The position numbers and the translations under genes are program-made. Below, piece by piece: positions 4,903 through 7,901 of a stretch of 7,901 nt of DNA. The DNA comes from an uncultured Clostridia bacterium (GTDB lineage: Bacteria > Bacillota > Clostridia > Christensenellales > Borkfalkiaceae), in assembly GCA_937915565.1 (NCBI GenBank), contig CALDMH010000172.1:1-7901 (forward strand), read 5' to 3'. The notes beneath the pieces are model-generated. The model saw nothing but the letters and a program-made list of their open reading frames with translations, was not told where the DNA came from and searched no databases. Positions within the stretch are counted from its first letter, which is position 1, and each line of letters begins with the position of its first letter.

Positions 4903-5991
4903 ATGGATTTAATCGTAAAAGAAAAATCTGACGAAAATTTAGAAAACGTCGAATATCAATCCAAGGACGCGGAGCGTAATTACGGCGACTGCGGCAACTG
5001 CGCCGACGGCGATTCGACGCAGGAAAACCGAGATTTTGAAACGGTCAATTTTGAAAATTCGGTTTATGAAAAGGATTTGACGGGCGAAGATAACGAGAGG
5101 GGCGGAAGTCTTTTCTCAACGCCCGAAGAAAAGACTTCCGCCCCCGCCGATAAGCCGTTTAACGCGTTTCCGGACGTTTACGAAAACGGAAGGAGAATAA
5201 CTCCGATTGACAAGGCTATGGAAAGAGCGTTTCCGGACGGAACGCTTTTCGGCAAGGATTCCACGGATCGGGCGTCGGTTATTTTCGGTCAGAGCGAGGA
5301 CGAAATGCGCCGCGAATTCAAGGCGTTTAAAGCCGCAAAGCTTTTTAAGAAGTTCGATTGCGATTTAACCGACGTATTCAGCCCCGAAGTTCTCGACCAA
5401 AAGCTTATCGAAGCCAAAAATTACGGTTTCGGCGGCGTTGTGGTTACTCCGCAAAAAATCCGCGTTGCAAAGGAAAAGCTTAAAGGAAGCGGAGTTGAGG
5501 TTGTGGCGGCGGTTTGTTTTCCGCTCGGCGAGGAAGCCTTCGGCGTGAAGAGATACGCGGTTAAAAAGGCGGTGGAAAAGGGCGCGGACAGAATTTATCT
5601 TCCCGTCGGGATTTCAACCGTCAAATTCGGCGCGACCGACCTTATGAAACGCGAATTCAAAAAGGTTATTAAGGCGGCGAAGAAAAAGAAGGTTTCGGCC
5701 GTTATAGAAAGCGGAATGTTGACGTCGGCGGAAATTGAAAGAACCGTAAGAATGCTTAACGGCGCAGGGGTTATGTCCTTCGTTTCTTCAACGGGAGTTT
5801 TCGGCGCGGGCGAGGGCGTTTCGGCGGTTAAAAACATCAGGTATTATCTTCGCAGCGGAAGCGAGGTTTGCGGATTCACCGCAAGCAGGCGCAGCGACGA
5901 GGCCGTAGGGCTTATGTCGGTTGCGGATAAATTGTTCGTCAAAAACGCCGCGGAACTTGCCGCCGATATTAAGTCCAACTTAAAATATTGA
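4903..5991 (+). CDS. DeoC-fold protein with long N-terminal extension; aldolase active site apparently lost
   Basis: The C-terminal half (about 150-362) follows the deoxyribose-phosphate aldolase (DeoC) TIM barrel: DCDLTDVFSPEVLDQKLIEA, GFGGVVVTPQKI, VVAAVCFPLGE, KGADRIYLPVGI, AVIESGMLTSAEIE, SFVSSTGVFGAG, then a degenerate last segment. By motif alignment the three DeoC catalytic positions are changed: Asp of GADEIDMV is Tyr232, the Schiff-base Lys of FIKTSTG is Val294, and the Lys of VKASGG is Phe325. Aldolase activity is therefore unlikely. Residues 1-150 are an added, mostly acidic and probably disordered region with no recognised domain; residues 66-81 are encoded by a perfect inverted repeat. 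The chosen ATG has GAGAGG about 9 nt upstream; the in-frame ATG at 5218 (Met106) has no well-placed SD. No nucleoside-catabolism genes are adjacent. Homology is clear; function is unknown. Confidence 0.85.
   Translation: MDLIVKEKSDENLENVEYQSKDAERNYGDCGNCADGDSTQENRDFETVNFENSVYEKDLTGEDNERGGSLFSTPEEKTSAPADKPFNAFPDVYENGRRITPIDKAMERAFPDGTLFGKDSTDRASVIFGQSEDEMRREFKAFKAAKLFKKFDCDLTDVFSPEVLDQKLIEAKNYGFGGVVVTPQKIRVAKEKLKGSGVEVVAAVCFPLGEEAFGVKRYAVKKAVEKGADRIYLPVGISTVKFGATDLMKREFKKVIKAAKKKKVSAVIESGMLTSAEIERTVRMLNGAGVMSFVSSTGVFGAGEGVSAVKNIRYYLRSGSEVCGFTASRRSDEAVGLMSVADKLFVKNAAELAADIKSNLKY
5099..5144. repeat. Perfect 18-bp inverted repeat inside the deoC-like gene
   Basis: GGGGCGGAAGTCTTTTCT (5099-5116) and its exact reverse complement (5127-5144) flank the 10-nt loop CAACGCCCGA. 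The RNA would fold into a very stable hairpin at codons 66-81. No T-tract follows on either strand, so it is not an ordinary terminator. It stays in frame and encodes part of the low-complexity N-terminal extension. Confidence 0.92.
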
Positions 5992-6109
5992 TTAGTTTAA
6001 GAACTGCCTTTTTTCGGTTGAAACGGAGAGCAAAAAACAAATTCCGGAAGCCGAAACGTTAAAACGAGGCGCAGAAAACCGTATGCCCGAAACGATGCGG
6101 ATAAAACGC

Positions 6110-6138
6110 TTGACAAGCCTTCGGCTTCGTTGTAGAAT
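6110..6138 (+). promoter_or_regulatory. Sigma-A promoter of the FMN riboswitch / ribU unit
   Basis: A perfect -35 TTGACA (6110-6115) and -10 TAGAAT (6133-6138, 5/6) are separated by the ideal 17 bp. Transcription would begin near 6145, right at the P1 stem of the FMN aptamer. The spacer contains a small inverted repeat, AAGCC-TTC-GGCTT (6115-6127). Confidence 0.88.
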
Positions 6139-6145
6139 ATAGCCG

Positions 6146-6349
6146 AAATCTTTGGGGCGGAGTGAAATTCTCCACCGGCAGTGAAGCGTTTCTGCCTCGG
6201 CAAGAGTTTTTGATAAGAACTCGGCAAAAAGTTTTTGAGGCATAGCGCGAAGTCTGCGAGAGCGCGAGCTTTGACGGGGTGAGATTCCCCGACCGACGGT
6301 TACGCCGCAGGCATACGTCTTGCGGTTACAGTCCGGATAAAAATGATTT
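6146..6349 (+). ncRNA. FMN riboswitch (RFN element) aptamer
   Basis: This cis-acting RNA binds flavin mononucleotide. The class-defining blocks are present in order: ATCTTTGGGGC (6148-6158), GAGTGAAATTCTCCACCGGCAG (6160-6181), the variable arm, GCGAGAGCGCGAGC (6257-6270), GGGGTGAGATTCCCCGACCGACGGT (6276-6300) and ACAGTCCGGAT (6328-6338). P1 pairs AAATC (6146-6150) with GATTT (6345-6349), probably extended by TTT/AAA inside. The variable arm (about 6190-6250) is closed by TGCCTC/GAGGCA and holds a duplicated segment. It precedes a terminator and a riboflavin transporter gene, the usual context, so FMN should repress riboflavin uptake. Confidence 0.97.
6196..6238 (+). repeat. Direct duplication within the FMN riboswitch variable arm
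   Basis: CTCGGCAAGAGTTTTTGA (6196-6213) recurs as CTCGGCAAAAAGTTTTTGA (6220-6238). The copies differ by one substitution and one inserted A, at a 24-nt period. Both lie inside the TGCCTC/GAGGCA stem, where this riboswitch class tolerates length variation. Confidence 0.85.
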
Positions 6350-6369
6350 TAAACTGATTTTTGGTTTTT

Positions 6370-6403
6370 AACGCCCCGTCCGATTTTCGGACGAGGCGTT
6401 TTT
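6370..6403 (+). terminator. Expression-platform terminator of the FMN riboswitch
   Basis: AACGCCCCGTCCG (6370-6382) pairs with CGGACGAGGCGTT (6388-6400) around an ATTTT loop. This gives 12 of 13 pairs with one C-A mismatch, and the T-run is 6399-6403. The T-tract is short and abuts the ribU SD (GGAG, 6405-6408), so the hairpin might also hinder ribosome binding. GTCCGGA of the aptamer 3' end (6331-6337) can pair with TTCGGAC (6386-6392) as an antiterminator. Confidence 0.78.
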
Positions 6404-6414
6404 CGGAGAAAAAT

Positions 6415-7086
6415 ATGGCGGAAGATAAAAATACGGGAAAAAGCGGAAACAAAATCGATTTATCGCAAAAAAATAGCCGGTTCATTGCAAAGGAAAGCGA
6501 TTTACCGCAGAAAAAAAGCTCGTTCACTGCAAACGAAAACGATTTGCCGAAAAAAAAGAGCCCGTTCACGGCAAAAAAACTCGCTTTAATCGCGGCGTTC
6601 ACCGCGCTTGCTTTCGGCGCGTCGTTTCTCGATTTCCCGATATTTCCCGCCGCGCCGTTTTTAAAACTCGATTTTTCGTTTGCGATAATGTTGATTGCGG
6701 CGTATATGCTCGGCGCGCTTTCGGGCGAAATAATAATCGTGGCGTTCACGCTTTTTCGGCTTCCGTTCACGCAAACGGGAATGATTGGCGAATTCGCAAA
6801 TTTCATTATGGCGCAGTTTTTCGTGTTTCTGCCGTCGCTTTTTTACGGTTTTAAAAGAAAATTCTCGGTCGTTGCGATAACTCTTTGTCTGGCAACGCTC
6901 GTTGTTTCCGGTATAGCCTTAATCGTAAACGAATATCTGCTTTTTCCGTTATACGGAATGGAATCTTTGTTTGCGGACGTTTGGTATATGATTTTGCTTT
7001 TCAATCTTATAAAAGGTGCGTCAAACGCCGTAATCACCGTATCGTTGTATAAAAGGCTTAAAAAAATACTTCACAAATTCCTGTAA
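6415..7086 (+). CDS. ribU: Riboflavin ECF transporter S component RibU, with repeat-bearing N-terminal extension
   Basis: RibU is the membrane subunit that captures riboflavin for an energy-coupling-factor transporter; the shared EcfA/EcfA'/EcfT module is not in this window. The 223 residues begin with a cytosolic, Lys-rich extension (1-52) containing three 14-residue repeats (15-28, 29-42, 43-56; consensus DLPQKKSxFTA). The S-component core follows, with family signatures FPAAPFLKLDFSFA (77-90) and GEFANF (115-120), several hydrophobic segments between about 55 and 205, and a basic C-terminus (KRLKKILHK). The ATG at 6415 is chosen because GGAG lies 6 nt upstream and just after the riboswitch terminator; a frame-compatible TTG at 6361 would put the start inside the terminator and is rejected. 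The FMN riboswitch upstream independently supports flavin transport. Typical RibU proteins are about 170-200 residues, so the extension is the odd feature. Confidence 0.92.
   Translation: MAEDKNTGKSGNKIDLSQKNSRFIAKESDLPQKKSSFTANENDLPKKKSPFTAKKLALIAAFTALAFGASFLDFPIFPAAPFLKLDFSFAIMLIAAYMLGALSGEIIIVAFTLFRLPFTQTGMIGEFANFIMAQFFVFLPSLFYGFKRKFSVVAITLCLATLVVSGIALIVNEYLLFPLYGMESLFADVWYMILLFNLIKGASNAVITVSLYKRLKKILHKFL
6457..6582 (+). repeat. Three tandem 42-nt repeats in the ribU 5' coding region
   Basis: Units are 6457-6498, 6499-6540 and 6541-6582. By hand count units 1 and 2 agree at 34/42 bases and units 2 and 3 at 32/42. Each starts GATTT and contains a run of 7-8 A followed by AGC/AGAGC and TTCA. 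The length is a multiple of three, so copy-number change keeps the reading frame. They encode the 14-residue repeat in the RibU cytosolic extension. Confidence 0.9.
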
Positions 7087-7098
7087 AAGGTATATAAT
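7070..7098 (+). promoter_or_regulatory. Strong promoter immediately in front of tsaE
   Basis: The -35 TTCACA (7070-7075, 5/6) lies inside the 3' end of ribU, and a perfect -10 TATAAT (7093-7098) follows after a 17-bp spacer. Six bases separate the -10 from the tsaE ATG at 7105. Transcription would therefore start at or within a base or two of the start codon, giving a leaderless mRNA. Confidence 0.75.
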
Positions 7099-7104
7099 CG
7101 TCCT

Positions 7105-7503
7105 ATGGAAAAAGTTACGAAATCGCGCGAAGAAACGATAGAAATCGCAAAAGAATACGGGAAAACTCTCAAAAAGGGCGACGTCGTTTTGCTTGAAGGC
7201 GAAATGGGCGCGGGGAAAACCGTTTTCACGAAGGGTTTGGCTCTTGTGCTCGGCGTTGCGGACGAAATAACGAGCCCCACTTACGCTTATCTTAACGATT
7301 ACGACGGAAAGCTTTATCATTACGATTGTTACAGGCTTTCATCGGGAGAGGACGCCGAGGCGTTGGGGCTTACCGAGTATTTTTACGGCGGCGGCGTGTG
7401 CGTTATCGAGTGGAGCGAGAATATCGCGGACGTGTTGCCCGATAACTGTAAAAAAGTAAAAATAGAAAAAATAGACCAAAATACACGCAAAATCATATAT
7501 TAA
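7105..7503 (+). CDS. tsaE: tRNA threonylcarbamoyladenosine biosynthesis ATPase TsaE (YjeE)
   Basis: TsaE is the small P-loop ATPase that, with TsaB and TsaD, helps transfer threonylcarbamoyl onto A37 of ANN-decoding tRNAs (t6A). The 132-residue protein shows Walker A GEMGAGKT (32-39), SPTYAYLNDY (57-66), the family motif HYDCYRL (72-78), LGLTEYF and IEWSENI (101-107), which carries the conserved Glu-Trp. It is slightly shorter than the usual 140-155 residues, mainly at the C-terminus. No proper SD exists: the nearest purine run, AAAAGG (7085-7090), ends 14 nt before the ATG, and the bases between hold the -10 box. Start choice rests on family alignment; initiation may be leaderless or depend on read-through from ribU 18 nt upstream. 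tsaB follows after 10 nt, the usual order in Bacillota. Confidence 0.95.
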   Translation: MEKVTKSREETIEIAKEYGKTLKKGDVVLLEGEMGAGKTVFTKGLALVLGVADEITSPTYAYLNDYDGKLYHYDCYRLSSGEDAEALGLTEYFYGGGVCVIEWSENIADVLPDNCKKVKIEKIDQNTRKIIY

Positions 7504-7513
7504 AAGGATTAAA

Positions 7514-7901
7514 ATGAACTATCTTGCAATAGACACAAGCAGAAACAGTTTGACCGTAGCCGTCGGCGGAGAGGGTATTCCCGTTGGCGAAGAACGTATT
7601 TCTGCCGGCAGGAAAGGTAATTCCGTCGACGGGAAAAGCGTTGCAATCAGCTTTTTGCCCGATTGCGCGCTTACGCATTCCGTCGTTTTGATGGACGAAA
7701 TAGAAAAATGCCTTGAAAAAGCCGGCATCGATAAGAAAAATATCGACGTTTTTGCCTGCGCCGTCGGCCCGGGGTCGTTCACGGGGATAAGGATAGGCGT
7801 TGCCACGGTGAAGGCTCTTGCTTATGCGCTCGGAAAAAAAGTTTTGGGCGTAACCTCTTTCGATTCTCTTGCGTATAATGTATCAGACGGGCGCAAAAAG
7901 C
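7514..7901 (+). CDS. tsaB: tRNA threonylcarbamoyladenosine biosynthesis protein TsaB, N-terminal part (3' end outside window)
   Basis: TsaB is the ASKHA-fold, non-catalytic partner of TsaD in t6A synthesis. The visible 129 residues start MNYLAIDTSRNSLTVAV, typical of the family, followed by a THS-containing helix (54-56), VGPGSFTGIRIGVATVKALAYALG (84-107) and GVTSFDSLAYN. The ATG has AAAGGA about 6 nt upstream and lies 10 nt after tsaE. Compared with E. coli TsaB, the distance from the N-terminus to GPGSFTG is 21 residues longer. The extra residues fall at about 31-52 (RKGNSVDGKS... region), before the helix normally written HSE/HTQ; here that motif reads HSV. The frame runs off the window with no stop, so the C-terminal half cannot be judged. 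rimI and tsaD would be expected downstream. Confidence 0.94.
   Translation, partial: MNYLAIDTSRNSLTVAVGGEGIPVGEERISAGRKGNSVDGKSVAISFLPDCALTHSVVLMDEIEKCLEKAGIDKKNIDVFACAVGPGSFTGIRIGVATVKALAYALGKKVLGVTSFDSLAYNVSDGRKK

Noticed and set aside
4903..5991. Annotating this gene as active deoxyribose-phosphate aldolase (deoC)
   Set aside because: The fold matches, but the positions of the catalytic Asp and both Lys residues are Tyr, Val and Phe, so the enzyme name would mislead.
5992..6109. Intergenic stretch after the deoC-like gene
   Set aside because: I see no clear terminator, small gene or structured RNA before the ribU promoter. T6 at 6008-6013 has no adjacent stem.
6361..6414. Upstream TTG start adding 18 residues to RibU
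   Set aside because: It would place the start inside the riboswitch terminator with no SD, while the ATG at 6415 has GGAG six bases upstream.
6457..6582. Could the 42-nt repeats be a CRISPR array?
   Set aside because: There are no spacers between the units, they diverge from one another, and they are in frame within ribU.
6300..6806. Minus-strand open frame opposite ribU, with apparent repeats in its product
   Set aside because: The repeats are the antisense of the 42-nt ribU repeats, and the frame also covers the FMN riboswitch terminator. RibU homology supports the plus strand.

Overview
The window looks like chromosomal housekeeping and transport DNA from a low-to-mid GC Gram-positive bacterium of the Bacillota, most likely Clostridia-like. 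The evidence is the lon-engB and tsaE-tsaB gene orders, two terminator-type riboswitches (lysine and FMN), an ECF-type riboflavin transporter subunit, a GlnPQ-like transporter whose binding protein is fused to its permease, and purine-rich Shine-Dalgarno (SD) sites. The exact lineage cannot be read from the sequence. There are no rRNA or tRNA genes, CRISPR arrays, transposases or phage genes.

Region 1 (1-1606, plus strand): the 3' end of the Lon protease gene, then the ribosome-assembly GTPase EngB, then an overlapping small two-helix membrane protein. Region 2 (1607-4420, plus strand): a consensus-like promoter, a lysine riboswitch, an intrinsic terminator, a second hairpin inside a possible 25-codon leader ORF, then a lipoprotein SBP-permease fusion overlapping its ATPase, closed by a 17-bp terminator. 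The riboswitch implies a lysine importer switched on when lysine is scarce. Region 3 (4419-4736, minus strand): a small unrecognised single-helix basic protein, convergent with the transporter.

Region 4 (4903-5991, plus strand): a DeoC-fold protein with about 150 extra N-terminal residues. All three catalytic positions of deoxyribose-phosphate aldolase appear to be replaced, and a perfect 18-bp inverted repeat lies inside the coding sequence. Region 5 (6110-7086): a textbook promoter, an FMN riboswitch with a terminator and a visible antiterminator pairing, and the riboflavin S-component RibU. RibU carries an unusual N-terminal 3 x 14-residue repeat. Region 6 (7070-7901): a strong promoter that should start transcription at, or within a base or two of, the tsaE start codon. 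It is followed by tsaE and the 5' part of tsaB, two genes of the t6A tRNA-modification pathway.

The points most worth following up are the degenerate DeoC-like protein with its embedded palindrome, the riboswitch-assigned lysine transporter with its unusual leader, the probable leaderless tsaE transcript, and two tandem duplications: one in the riboswitch arm and one in the ribU coding region.
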